Shown here: positions 22,781 to 33,097 of the stretch, piece after piece
Position numbering within the stretch: the first letter of the stretch is position 1
Layout of the letters: each line of letters opens with the position of its first letter
NCBI GenBank assembly: GCA_029204225.1
Contig: CM055097.1
Coordinates: forward strand, 69,680,572-69,744,571
Direction of reading: 5' to 3'
Source of the DNA: Diphasiastrum complanatum
Taxonomy: Eukaryota > Streptophyta > Lycopodiopsida > Lycopodiales > Lycopodiaceae
Length of the DNA stretch: 64,000 nt
Program-made: the position numbers and the translations under genes
The notes under the pieces: model-generated
Told to the model about the DNA's origin: nothing
Databases searched by the model: none
What the model saw: only the letters and a program-made list of their open reading frames with translations

Positions 22781-23649
22781 CCAAGAAGCCTTATGACATT
22801 CATGGGAAATGCGTGTGCCACTGTTTGCGGGGAAAAAGACCCCTTTTTCAAACTATTTTTTATGAAAAATCATCGCCGCACTATTATGCTGACGAGGAAC
22901 TCTTAAAAAAATGACGCGTAAATGGCCCATAATGGTCGGTTGCACTGCTATTAAAATACTGTTCATTTGCTAATTTACGTTGTATGAAAATTCTATTTAT
23001 GCGGCCTATGCCCCTAGTTTCCGGGTTTGTCGGGACTAGGAGGTGCCAAGTATTTCCGTAATATAGTTGAGGGCAAGTTAGGTGTTAAAAATGAATTTGG
23101 ACCAGTGCCCAATTTTTAAAGGCAGGTTTTTTGAAAAGTCATAAGGAGGTGCCCCATTTCTTGAAGGGGTGCACCTCCAGCCCATTGAGCCCCTACGTAT
23201 GACCAGGAAGGGGTGTGGGACAACATTCTCATTGTCATCTTCTTGGAGAAAGAGAGAACTTGTGTGGAGAAGTTTGGAGAGAAAGGGAAGGAGTAGAAGT
23301 TGTTTTGCTTGGTGCCTCCCATCTCCTCCACTTCCAATTTGTGCTCAATCCCACAGAGACAAGGATGAGGAAAGGAGAAGAGGCAGATGATTGTCGGGTG
23401 CCTTCCACTCTAAACTCTGTTCATTTGTCAAGAATTGCCAAAAATTGAAACCATGTACAATAGTGTAAACCTACATTAGGATGGGTATCCCACGTGGCAT
23501 CATGGCCTCACATGCTCAAAAACACCCAAACCACAAGCATAATAGTCATAAAAAAATTTGCAAAGTAACCACTAAAAACTAGTGACCAGTCTCTACAACA
23601 AAGCAAGAAGAAAAAAATGGAAAACAATAAAAGTTAGCAAGCATTTGGC
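22781..23649. other. Unassigned stretch before a gypsy primer site
   Basis: No gene supported. Since the gypsy primer site at 23650 faces left, part of this stretch may be the leader of a minus-strand gypsy element, but no gag or pol was found in it. Confidence 0.3.
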
Positions 23650-23667
23650 TCCCTGGCAACGATGCCA
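23650..23667 (-). other. Primer-binding site, tRNA-Asp type (degenerate)
   Basis: On the minus strand TGGCATCGTTGCCAGGGA differs at two positions from the plant Athila/Tat-type site. It lies one base from an LTR end reading CTTGACAACA on the minus strand. Confidence 0.65.
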
Positions 23668-23668
23668 A

Positions 23669-23884
23669 TGTTGTCAAGAAGTAGAAGGCTTCTACCTTCT
23701 CCTCCTAAGTCGTTTGTAGCACGGGAAGTAGGGCTCGAACCTAGGAGCCTTGAAGATGCATGCAAAACAAAAGGGATTAACACTATTTCTACTTGCAAGC
23801 AAGATGCCTTGAACACACAACTAAAACCAAATAGTACTAACTTTAAAACCCAAACCACACTAACTCTAACACACTCTTCCACAC

Positions 23885-23948
<64 letters not shown>

Positions 23949-24480
23949 CACTCATACACTCTTCCACAAACTCTTAAAAAGCTCCACTAAATTAGAAACA
24001 CATAATGATTTAGCACATATGCTAACATGGGCTAAAATAGCAAGAACATAGAAACAAAAGCAATAAGCATAAAGCCACACTATATTAGCCACACACCAAA
24101 ATTAGAACAAGTGGACCCAAAATGGTAGCACTTAGCTCTCTTGCATTAAGGATAGACATTAAATAGAAAGGGCTTCTCTTTATAGAAGCTTGTGGAGTGT
24201 CCTTTACACACTTACTTATGGGACTAGAAATTTCAAGTCTCAATATAGAATGCAAGTTTTTTTTTGGAATCTTGACATTGACTTTTGCATACTTTTTTAA
24301 GTCTAAGTTTACACCTTGAGACTTGCAAAAATTGGTTTCCTACCCCCTAGTGACTAATGGCATTGGACTTATGCACGCAGGGTGCCATACCACAACTTAT
24401 CTACTGACGGCTCTTCAAGATGGGCTTATACGCGCAAGATTCCATGCTTGGGCCATTAATTATGCAAAATTGATATTTAC
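23669..24480 (-). repeat. Ty3/gypsy LTR on the minus strand, right edge uncertain
   Basis: The LTR ends (minus strand) at 23669 next to a primer site. It contains a (CT)n tract, a TATA-like box on the minus strand at 24175-24186 (TCTATAAAGAGA) and a stretch near 24365-24440 that resembles 63370-63410 of another LTR (TTATACACGCAGG-type). The upstream boundary was not found. Gag and pol expected to the left are absent. Confidence 0.55.
23889..23945. repeat. (CT)n microsatellite
   Basis: About 28 CT units without interruption, inside the putative gypsy LTR. Confidence 0.97.
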
Positions 24481-24537
24481 ATTAGCTTCTTCCCTTTAAG
24501 GTACTATTTTCCTTAGTTCTCCAGAATTGAGAAATCT

Positions 24538-24970
24538 TGAAGAAGGGTCCAATAGAATTGTAGGATGGATGCATCACTCATCAATAGCATTCGAGAGGCT
24601 AGGATTAGGGGTCTAATAGCATGCAAGGAGGACTCTCCATGAGTTTTATATGTACTCCACTTTGGAATCATAATCTATGTTTAGATTTTGAGTCAATATT
24701 GTTGGTTTTCTCTCTCTACACGAGTTTGAATTAGCTCCATTCTCTCTCTACCCGAGGAGGGGAGCTTAATTTGCCTTTGTATTTTCAAGAAGCTTTTCCT
24801 TTCATGTGTATGAACTTTGATTATCAACAATTTCATCCATCTTTGCCTCTATGCCTTGCTTTTTGATCTAGATCTTGGAAATCAATCTACAATCCATTGG
24901 CAAGTGCACAAGCTTGCTTAGGAGTTCAATCACACACTTTAGGACATTTCCACATGTGTAAAATTTCACA
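24538..24970 (+). repeat. Diverged copia LTR fragment, related to the 735-bp LTR
   Basis: The segment begins TGAAGAA and ends AAATTTCACA, like the copia LTR at 7937-8671 read on the minus strand. Shared landmarks are TCTCTCTACCCGAGGAG (24752-24768), CACACTTTAGGAC and the ACATGTGTAAAATTTC end. It is about 430 bp against 735, so internal parts are deleted. No target duplication was visible, and it could be a solo LTR remnant. Confidence 0.55.
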
Positions 24971-25830
24971 GTATATATTATGGCTTCAAGATATATTTTA
25001 ACTTCACCACATGCATTTGGTCGGACACTCTAACATCATTACTTACAAAATTTACACATCTTTATTGCATGCAAGTATCACAGTCCCAGTCTCATGCATC
25101 GCAGTCACATGAGTGTGATGACCATGGTTAGGATGGGGACGATTCAGCTGGATCTAATAATTAGGCATTTCCTTTGCATAAATCTTCAATTGCATCGAAT
25201 GTACTTTAAATGTTTGCATTTTATTATTTATCAATTATGAACTACTCATCGACATCCTCTCGTTCCGTAGGTTGCATCATGTGAGTGATCACCCGACCAC
25301 CTCGCTCACATAGTGGAGGATGAGCAGGCTGTCTCGTGTGATCATTCGCATGAGGCAACTCACGCATGTTTGTTGTTAAGTCCTCTGCATGAATGTTCAA
25401 GTCCAAACCATGAGGGCATAATGGAGCCATTTCACAGGGTTATAGAGAGGTCCCTCTGAGAACCTTGGCCTCCACTCCCAACGTGAGAAGGTCCGTAAAG
25501 TCTCCAATCACTTTCTAGTCGCCTCTCGTTGTTGTTTGAAGTGATTTGGATTTTCACATAATGCTTTCTTTGGAAACTTATGTTCTTCCTTGTGTTTTGA
25601 TTCGGATGGATATTCTGAGGTATATATGGCATCAAGATATATTTTAACTTCACTACATTCATGTGGCCTGACTTTCACTCTCATCACATTTCTCAAATAA
25701 CTGACTCATTTTCATTGGATGCAAGTATCGTAGTCCCAATCTCATGCATCGCAGTCACATGAGTCCGATCGCGACGTTAATGGCTAGGGCGAGGACAATC
25801 AACTGGATCTAATTAGGTAACATATCTAGT
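24971..25830. repeat. Pair of ~190-bp direct repeats around unassigned sequence
   Basis: Copies at about 24971-25165 and 25619-25818 share TCAAGATATATTTTAACTTC, ATGCAAGTATC and CTCATGCATCGCAGTCACAT at matching spacing, with roughly three quarters identity by eye. The 450 bases between them hold no recognised gene. The copies might be terminal or subterminal repeats of a transposon. Confidence 0.6.
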
Positions 25831-26039
25831 TTCAATAATCCAATTTGTAACATATCTCTGTACTTGGAACATTTATGTATGAATATATATATTGGTTTAA
25901 GTTAAGTCTCCTTCATCAATTTTTAAGTGCACAAAATGTAACTCAAATATTTGAAAATTTGTTTATTAACAATTATGAACAAATGATTTTGGTTACCAAC
26001 TTCATAAGAAGTGGTGCAAAAGACTCAGGTGGGGTCGAA

Positions 26040-26310
26040 TGGAGTCCATTTTTAGGGCAGAATGGAGCCAGTTTGCCCTAAATTTTTTAATTATTTTGCA
26101 TCCCTCAAAATAATCCTCGGAATAGGGTGCCATTTTGAAAGCAATATACCAAGGGTCCATTGGTATATCCCTCGGAAAAGACATATCACTAATAGCTTTT
26201 TGGGAGAGAAATACCGAGGTCCCTCTGTATATCCCTCGGCTTATACGTGCTCTAAACAAAGCAAAAAAGAGACGAAGAAACCTCGATTACCGAGGTAATT
26301 AGTGAAAGAT
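26040..26310. repeat. CCTCGG/CCGAGG-rich stretch
   Basis: At least six copies of CCTCGG or CCGAGG, several as TATATCCCTCGG or ATACCGAGG, in 200 bases. Comparable motifs recur at 33.9-34.2 kb and, more weakly, at 36.6-37.0 kb around the TNP2 transposase remains. It may be subterminal DNA of a class II element. Confidence 0.4.
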
Positions 26311-27479
26311 TTAACTAGTTTAGTCATATTTGCTATATATATATATTTGGAAAATTGAGGCCAACTTGGTTTTAGACTTAGAGTTTGACTTTTTAAAGTT
26401 CATTAGTCTAAATTTCATTTGAATAAACACTTTTGGAAAGTTTGGGAAACTTAGAAGTTGAGTTTGAGTAGATTCAAATTTAAATGTTGGGTACATTGAA
26501 TCTAGACCCAAAAATAGTAGGGTTTACATTTTGGAGGGAAAGCCAAGTGGCCAAATAGGGACGTTTGGACCAAAATATTAAGTTCTATCTATAATTTAAA
26601 CTAGGTAAGGCATGTGAAGACAGAGTCACTAATATCACATGTATCGTGGGACTTAGGGTTCTTGATCTTAGGATCGGACGCTAAGGTAGACTAGGGAGGC
26701 TCTCTTGATGAGATCCAAGTTGGTTCATGTATGTATGTAAGCCATAGCCATGGCCAAATTATCATGTAACTGAGATTTGACATTGTTTTCTAGTAGCCAA
26801 TATTTAATTTGGATTATAACCCAAGTACTTGATGTATTGATCATACTCTGAGGTTTAATTGACCCTTTGAACTTTAGAATGATTCATTCTCTCTCTATTT
26901 GATATATCCAAGATTTTTGTGATCTGATTTTGCTCAATTTTTTAGTCTTTTTCCCAACTAGTCAAAATTGTATACATGTTGCATTGGTGAGATTTATAGT
27001 CATAGTTTTTTATTGTGCGCAATTATCTAGGCCTAGGACTGTGAATGATCCTTTTTAGATCTTTTAATAGTAACAAAGTTCCTGGGACTTGTGAATAAGC
27101 TTCTTTTTTTTTTTTTCAGACATAGAACTACGCTTGACTATGCAACACCAGTCCATGCAAAACTATCAGTGGATCTTTCTAGGCTTCTTGTTTTCTATTT
27201 TTAAAATTTGATTTTCATTATGTGGTTAAAGCGTACTCCAGATTATTTCATGATACAAACTTCTTTTGATGAAACTGTAGCCTAGTAAGCTCTTGAAAAG
27301 ATACATGGCTATCAAGATCAAATCGTCATCATCAATTATGTTTCCAATTTTTGCTATTGGCTCGAGCTAGATTCTCAAAAACAATATCCTTATTGTATTT
27401 GGCTTCCAAGGATCTTTAGATGATCTCATTATGTACTATGGAATGGGCTAGGCACAAGCCATTCTGCCCGATAAGGATT
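26311..27479. other. Unassigned AT-rich stretch
   Basis: Nothing supportable over about 1.2 kb. A TA-repeat at 26334-26346 and a poly-T run at 27104-27116 are the only notable simple sequences. Confidence 0.35.
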
Positions 27480-27534
27480 TCCTGAAATGTTTTAGGCAAG
27501 GCTCGGAGGGGCCGAGCCTAATTTTTTCAGGAAA
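27480..27534. repeat. Nested inverted repeat (hairpin)
   Basis: Outer arms TTCCTGAAA (27480-27488) and TTTCAGGAA (27526-27534) enclose inner 8-bp arms AGGCTCGG (27500-27507) and CCGAGCCT (27513-27520) with a 5-base loop. Transcribed, it would fold into an interrupted hairpin. Confidence 0.75.
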
Positions 27535-28015
27535 GCGAACCAATCATAATGGCATGTGCCAGCCGCTTTCCATTGCGTAATGGATACTTTGTAAATTTCT
27601 ACATGCTCATTATGAAGCATAATGAGTAGTTTGACTTTTTCCAACCACTCTAACATTGCCACGTGGCAACCTGGCGCTTGTTGACCCTTGAAGCGCAGGC
27701 TGGAATGGGTAGCAAATTTTTTTGAAGAAAAACGATGCCTCTTCTGCTTTTTAATTTGTTCAAAAAGTGAGCAGAATAGGCACAAAGTATCCAGTACGTG
27801 AGGTATAATACTTCTCGGGCTATAATGGAATCAAAGGGAGGCTTGTTGATCCATTTATGTAAATTGATTAAGAGCATATATTAATGACAAAGTTGACCTC
27901 TTTTTACCTTGCGCTAGTTTCCAGCAGTGCTTGCGGCATTTTTTTTTTCAACCTAATGTAAAATCATTTTTTACTTTTTCATGAAGAAAAATGAGGTGCC
28001 TCATAGAACATAATT

Positions 28016-28036
28016 CCCCCCCCCCCCCCCCCCCCC
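28016..28036. repeat. Poly-C tract
   Basis: Twenty-one C residues in a row, unusual in AT-rich DNA. Its exact length may be a sequencing or assembly estimate. Confidence 0.95.
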
Positions 28037-28050
28037 TTTATTTTTCCAAA

Positions 28051-28097
28051 TTTTTTTACATGCACCTTCCGGGATGTGGAAGGTGCATGTAAAAAAA
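28051..28097. repeat. Perfect inverted repeat with 20-bp arms
   Basis: The left arm at 28051-28070 reads TTTTTTTACATGCACCTTCC; the right arm at 28078-28097 is its exact reverse complement; the loop is 7 bases. In plus-strand RNA this is a strong stem with T and A ends. No gene is nearby to assign it as a terminator. Confidence 0.9.
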
Positions 28098-28727
28098 ATT
28101 GCATGACCTTTCACGCGGAAAAAAAATTTACGGCAAAAAAAAAGTTTTCACACCACCACGGAAGGTCACCTTCTCGACCATTCCGTTGTGGAAAGATCCT
28201 TTTGCCTCTGGCTAGGACCCTCGACTGAAGACCCTTCCCTTGCGGAATGGCCTCAAAGGGTGACTCCCCCCATAAAACCTATTAAATTTTTAAAAATCCT
28301 AAAACTGTGTTGTTTCTACGGGTTTCCTGGGTACGTGAAGATGCTCAACAGAAGGCCAACTACAGGTTTAATGCTTTCATGGGCTTTGTGCTTATGTGCT
28401 ACATATTCTACCATTCTCAGGAAGTTGACTGCTAGAGACACTTTGAATTGGGGGGGAAGGTCATCCCTCGAGGGCGTTCCGCTTTGGGAGGGCCCACTAC
28501 TTGAGAGCAGGAGGAAGAGGGCCTTCCTCCTACGTAATGCCAATGTGCGAAGGTGGACTGTTTTTTGTTTCCTCATCCGTACAGCTATATGGGCATACGA
28601 CCACACGTGCGAACGTAGATTGTTTGTTTTGTTTTTTTTGTTATTCAATTATTGATTTTTTTTTTCACATTCTATTTTTTTCCCGCATTTGTAGTGCAAA
28701 ATTTTTACAAATTTGTCGATTTTGTTG

Positions 28728-28843
28728 TTTGGTGAAATGTGCACACTGACAGGTTACCACATAGCCAACGCACATTTTATCACAATGTGCACGTGCTATG
28801 TGACATCCCATCATTGGATGTTCACATGCACATTTCACCCAAA
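28728..28843. repeat. Small foldback element, MITE-like
   Basis: Arms TTTGGTGAAATGTGCA (28728-28743) and TGCACATTTCACCCAAA (28827-28843) pair with one extra base. Inside lies a second inverted pair, CCACATAGC with GCTATGTG. The ~116-bp structure resembles short foldback MITEs. No target duplication was clear. Confidence 0.55.
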
Positions 28844-28849
28844 AACTCA

Positions 28850-29700
28850 TGTGCTATGTGTTAACATTTAATTGGCTAATTATGAAAAAAGTGATCACCT
28901 AAAATTTTGATCGTAAAATTCACATAAACATTGGGATAAAGAGGTGACTCCAAAATACAAAGAAAACCTAAGCACTTGGCATTAGGGTTATGTATTAGCT
29001 TAGGCACTATATCTATTGCTACATCAAAATGTCAATTGTCACATATTTAGGGTTTTGTATGAGCGTTTCTAATGAATTTTGAGAAATTCTAAAAATTCAT
29101 ACGAAACATGCATGTAAGCAACGCTTTTCCGTACATTCCAGTTTTGTAGGCTACGGAAGTATGATCTAGAGCTTTGACTTGGACAAACAAAATCATCGCT
29201 ATTTCCCAACAGCCCTTGATAGTAAGAACCTTACTGATTCTATTGAATCTCCTTAATATCTGTCCTCCTCCAATTTTCATAGAACCAACAAGCAAAATGT
29301 GGTTCACATTTGTAACTCATTCATGGAGATCACTATTATCCTTCTTGATTTGTACATACCAATTTCTAGGATCACTTTAAGCCTTCTTGTTGGTTACATA
29401 CTAATTTTTCATTTGGTTCTGTGGTTGCATTTACTTCTTAGTCTTACCAAAGAAAATCTGCATTCACTTGGAGTGATATCGATGAGCCCATGCTTGCACT
29501 TGTTTGCTAAGACATTTTGCAGTTGATGGTTTGGTATGGATATTTTTTGACATTTTTGAGGATTATGCATTTTAAGGGCTACCGTATGACCTTACAAACT
29601 TCTCACTTTTGAATTTGAAATTCTAGATATGCTCCAATGTCAAATGTGGCCCTATTTTGTTTCTCTTACCACTTGATTCTTCTTTGTTTACATATCCAAG
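28850..29700. other. Unassigned stretch before the carboxylase remnant
   Basis: No gene or repeat supported. It may include intron sequence of the carboxylase pseudogene that follows. Confidence 0.3.
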
Positions 29701-31153
29701 AAGATGCTCCTGAACTTGATCTGTTCTAAGATGAATGAAGTACTGCAGGAATCATTCAAGCACATAGAGGCCTTGGATTTAATTACAGAGTTTCTGGATA
29801 CTGGTACTGACAGTCAATGGAATGAGGAGAAAAAGCTTAATTTTCTTTCAAATAAGCTAAAAGGCAAAAGACCCCTTATTCCGCCTAGCCTTGAAGTAAG
29901 TTTCTCTATTTGGCCAATTTTATTCTACTGTTAGAAAAATAGGTCTTGCAGCTCTCTTATGTCTCTTATAATGCTTCTTGGTTTCCAAGGGGAGACTCGA
30001 ACCTGAGACCAAAGAAACTTTAGATGTCAAGCTAACCAACTAAGACAACCCCGTTGGTTTATGTCTCTTATAATGCTTCTTGGTTTCCAAGGGGAGGCTC
30101 GAACCTGGGACCAAAGAAACTTTGGATGCCAAGCTAACCAGTTGAGCCAACCCCGTTGGGTTATGTCTCTTATAATGCTTCTTGGTTTCCAATGGAAGGC
30201 TCGAACTTGAGACCAAAGAAACTTTGGATGTCTATGTCTCTTATAATGATACAACCAGATCATAAATCACTTTCTAACAAGGTAGGTAGTAACTTGGAGC
30301 CTGCTATTTGTCATTATACCTACATGGAGCAGTTATGGCATAAAAGAGCAATTGAAAGCTGCAGGCTTAAGAGGAAAGCTGTATTGAATGCTGTATCTAC
30401 TGGTGTAAATTCAGTTTGCATGTTTGGGTGTGGTGAGTTTTTCTAAATTGAACCAATCCAAATTGCGTAAGAGTCCAAGACCTCCTTTCAGTAATAACAT
30501 GTCTTTTACAAGTGAGCCCAGAAGTAAATACTATAATGTCTTGTGTTGACTTCCAGATAAAGTGGGTACTGTTAAGGGTCTAGCAAAACCAACAAGGTTT
30601 TTCCAGTACTTCTATTTTGACTTCTCTGGAGGAAGATGCAGCTGCTATGTGAATTATTCGTTGGTTTACTTTTATCCGTGGATGGTTTTCGCCGATTTTA
30701 TTCAATCAAAGATTTATTCATCTTATAAGTGGTGTTCTTGTACTTGATCTCAGATGTCGAAGTGCGAGTGGTTTGGAATACTTTTCGTGTTGCAGCATAA
30801 ATTGGCACCAACCTCACTTGGGCTTATGTCGTTTCAATGGCCTCGGAGGTTAATAGTCACCTTTCTATTGATCATTGAGATTTAATCAGTTACCTTCTCA
30901 AAATGTTACTTCCATGGTTTTGGAGGTAGACAACTTTCAATACCATTACGTATTAATTCACTTGGCAGGTCATGATTGGTTCCTCAGACTCTGGTAAAGA
31001 TGCTGGTCCTTTTACTGTAGCTTGGGAGCTTTATCTCGCTAAAGAGGACGTGGTAGCTTCATGTAAAGAGTACAACATCAAAGTAACCCTGTTCCATGGC
31101 CGTGGAGGACCGATGTATCTTGCCATTCAGTCGCAGCCACCTGGCTCTGTCAT
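29701..31153 (+). pseudogene. Bacterial-type phosphoenolpyruvate carboxylase remnant (three exons)
   Basis: Three exon-like pieces match PEP carboxylase in the right order. Exon 29701-29895 (EALDLITEFLDTGTDSQW, then LKGKRPL) ends at a donor GTAAGT. Exon 30754-30848 (NTFRVAA, then WAYVVSMAS) has a TAA in frame. Exon 30968-31153 ([13 protein letters not shown], then FHGRGG and [11 protein letters not shown]) has acceptor GGCAG and donor GTAAGA. The enzyme carboxylates PEP to oxaloacetate in the cytosol. The wording ([18 protein letters not shown]) favours the plant bacterial-type isoform. The conserved glycine-rich loop GRGG-X2-GRGG is shortened by six residues and the segment between exons 2 and 3 is missing. 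It is a degraded copy. Confidence 0.8.
29958..30249 (-). repeat. Tandem array of 102-bp tRNA-derived SINE-like units
   Basis: Units start at 29958, 30060, 30162 (71 bp) and 30233 (partial), each beginning TATGTCTCTTATAATG. On the minus strand each begins GGGGTTG and carries an A-box-like TGGTTAGCTTG and a B box GGTTCGAGTCT or GGTTCGAGCCT at tRNA-like spacing. That is the internal RNA polymerase III promoter of tRNA genes and SINEs. The array lies between exons 1 and 2 of the carboxylase remnant, so it would be intronic. Confidence 0.7.
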
Positions 31154-32430
31154 GGTAAGATGATCAGCTCTTGAACAGCATCTCCAGTATTCAATATACG
31201 TTCAAAATGTTTGTATTGATCTAGTTTACCTGCAGCTACCTTCAGCCACCTTCTCTACTATAGGTATGTACACCATTTTTGGAGTACTTTCGTCTGAGTG
31301 AGAGGATGTGTGAGCCTTTTGCTTCGTAAGTCTTCCCTCATGCTCAGAAATTGAACACAAAGTATGTTTAACTATTTACAAATACCAGCGTTAAAGTGTC
31401 TTTCTGTATGTAATTTATGTGATGATGTGCGTTGGTGATGTCTCAGGGTATGGTCTAGAACAGGTTGACCTCTGTATTACAACTTTAGAGGTTTGCAGGT
31501 GATCTTTGTGACATTTCGTAAAGCCTTGTGTTGATGCTAGGAAATACCCATGGAGACTACACAAGGTTAAGAGTCTCCTAACAGGGAGCAGTTGGGGGAG
31601 CTAGTAGACTAGAGAAGAACTCTCGAGAGCACGTTGTATTTTAGAAGTTAGTGGCCATCAGAAGCTTTTGGAAAACAATAAGACGTTGAAGCGACTGATA
31701 GAGTACAGTAGTCTGCCCTTTCTAAATCCTGATCTGAACATGCTTCAGGTAGAAGTCTCAAGCGAAGTACTGCTGCAGCTGCTTCAGCGCAGTACTCCAG
31801 TTAATGCCTGCTGGTTCTTGCTCTTGCCCAAGACACGAGCAGTCTTTGGTCTATTGCGGAAGCGCTAAGTATTCTGGCTACAAGCACGACCTTCTACAGG
31901 TCAGCTATCAAGTCGCCAGCAGACTACTTGCGTGAGTTCTTCTCTAAATGGTCAGATCACCAGAGACATCAGATCAGAGACTTGCGACGTGAGAGACAAG
32001 CTTGAGCACATTATCAAATACAGGAGTAAGCATACAATACACATCAGATTCTACTGAACGTATCTCCTGCCATTTACAGTTTGAACGCATAGTATTGAAA
32101 GCACGTTTCATTGAACAATGCCATATCTCATTCGTTGATTCAGTAGTCTATCTACTTCAACAACTATCTATTACAAGACCAAATTAGAAACAAGAGTAAT
32201 GGCATTCACACACTCAATACAAGTGCAACGGAGACAAATCTGCTTGATAGCAGTCGCTCTACTAACTTCGTTGAAGTTACATCAAAAACGTTTCATCACC
32301 ATATGCATCTGCTCAGTGGCAGTCTCTAAGACTCTACATGACTGGCAAGCTCCCTGTCTCATTTATACAGAGATCACTCATTTCTTGTAAACTATCTTGA
32401 ATCATTCATTAGGCTAATCACTCGGATTAG
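31154..32430. other. Unassigned stretch
   Basis: No gene recognised over 1.3 kb. The right half directly abuts the RNase H part of a minus-strand copia remnant, so it may contain that element's LTR or its flank, but no border could be fixed. Confidence 0.3.
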
Positions 32431-32728
32431 TTGTCGTTGGATAACTAGAGAGGTCTGTGCTATCACTAAATGCCTTCAAAACGAATGTAAAGAATTCACC
32501 TTCGCTTGAATATGTGATGCCCAAGTGTGAAGTAGTTCTCAAATATTGAAGCACCCTCTTTGCCAATTTCCAGTGATACAGACCTGCATTACTAGACTAT
32601 TGTGCCAAGGAATAAACTGCAAAAGCTAGATCAGGCCTAGTGCAAACAATTAGATACATCAAGCACCCAACTAAATTTTGATATGGAACGTTCTTCATGG
32701 CTGGTTCTTCATGGCCAGCAATACATTA
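32431..32728 (-). pseudogene. Copia RT-connection and RNase H remnant
   Basis: Reading from 32700 downwards gives VPYQNLVGCLMYL, TRPDLAFAV and RVLQYLRTT, which are standard copia connection motifs, followed by the start of RNase H. Stops are present. It is separated from the rest of the RT (33098-33840) by a MITE insertion. Confidence 0.75.
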
Positions 32729-32730
32729 TA

Positions 32731-33095
32731 GGAGTTTTGAGTTCCAAAAAGACCTTTTAAAAATTCGTGCAAGATGTCTTTTTTTATTATTAAAATATTA
32801 TAACACTAATACTTTTGACTTGCCATAACTTTTTAATTGTAAGTTAAAAGTATGTGATGTAACATAACATTGGAAAGCCCTTGTTGAGCACTTTCTAATG
32901 CACCAAACTCCGCTAAATTCGGACTTACCACTTAAAAGTTATGCCATTTTTAGTATGGAATCAAAATGTGGACTCAAAAAGTTACGTTACGTAGATTTCA
33001 AATTTGAGTGTTTTGATTGGTCCATGTGTAAGAAAAATTTGAGAAAATATAAAAATAATCTTTACAAAGGGTCTTTTTGGGATTTAGAACTCCTC
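32731..33095. mobile_element. MITE copy A (365 bp, TA target site)
   Basis: The element begins GGAGTTTTGAGTTCC and ends GGATTTAGAACTCCTC, which are inverted copies of one another. It is flanked by TA on both sides (32729-32730, 33096-33097). The inside matches copy B (41823-42188) in reverse orientation over almost its whole length. It has no coding capacity. TA duplication fits a Tc1/mariner-type, Stowaway-like mechanism; the terminal sequence is not the classical Stowaway one. It interrupts a copia RT gene. Confidence 0.85.
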
Positions 33096-33097
33096 TA

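Noticed and set aside
23707-23745. tRNA or SINE B box (minus strand GGTTCGAGCC)
   Set aside because: A matching A box at tRNA spacing was not found, and the site lies inside a gypsy LTR.
28188-28655. 155-codon plus-strand frame
   Set aside because: No recognisable motif, an equally long frame runs on the opposite strand, and composition follows local base content.
31668-32390. Several 60-65-codon frames after the carboxylase remnant
   Set aside because: Short, no motifs and no splice context; could be LTR sequence.
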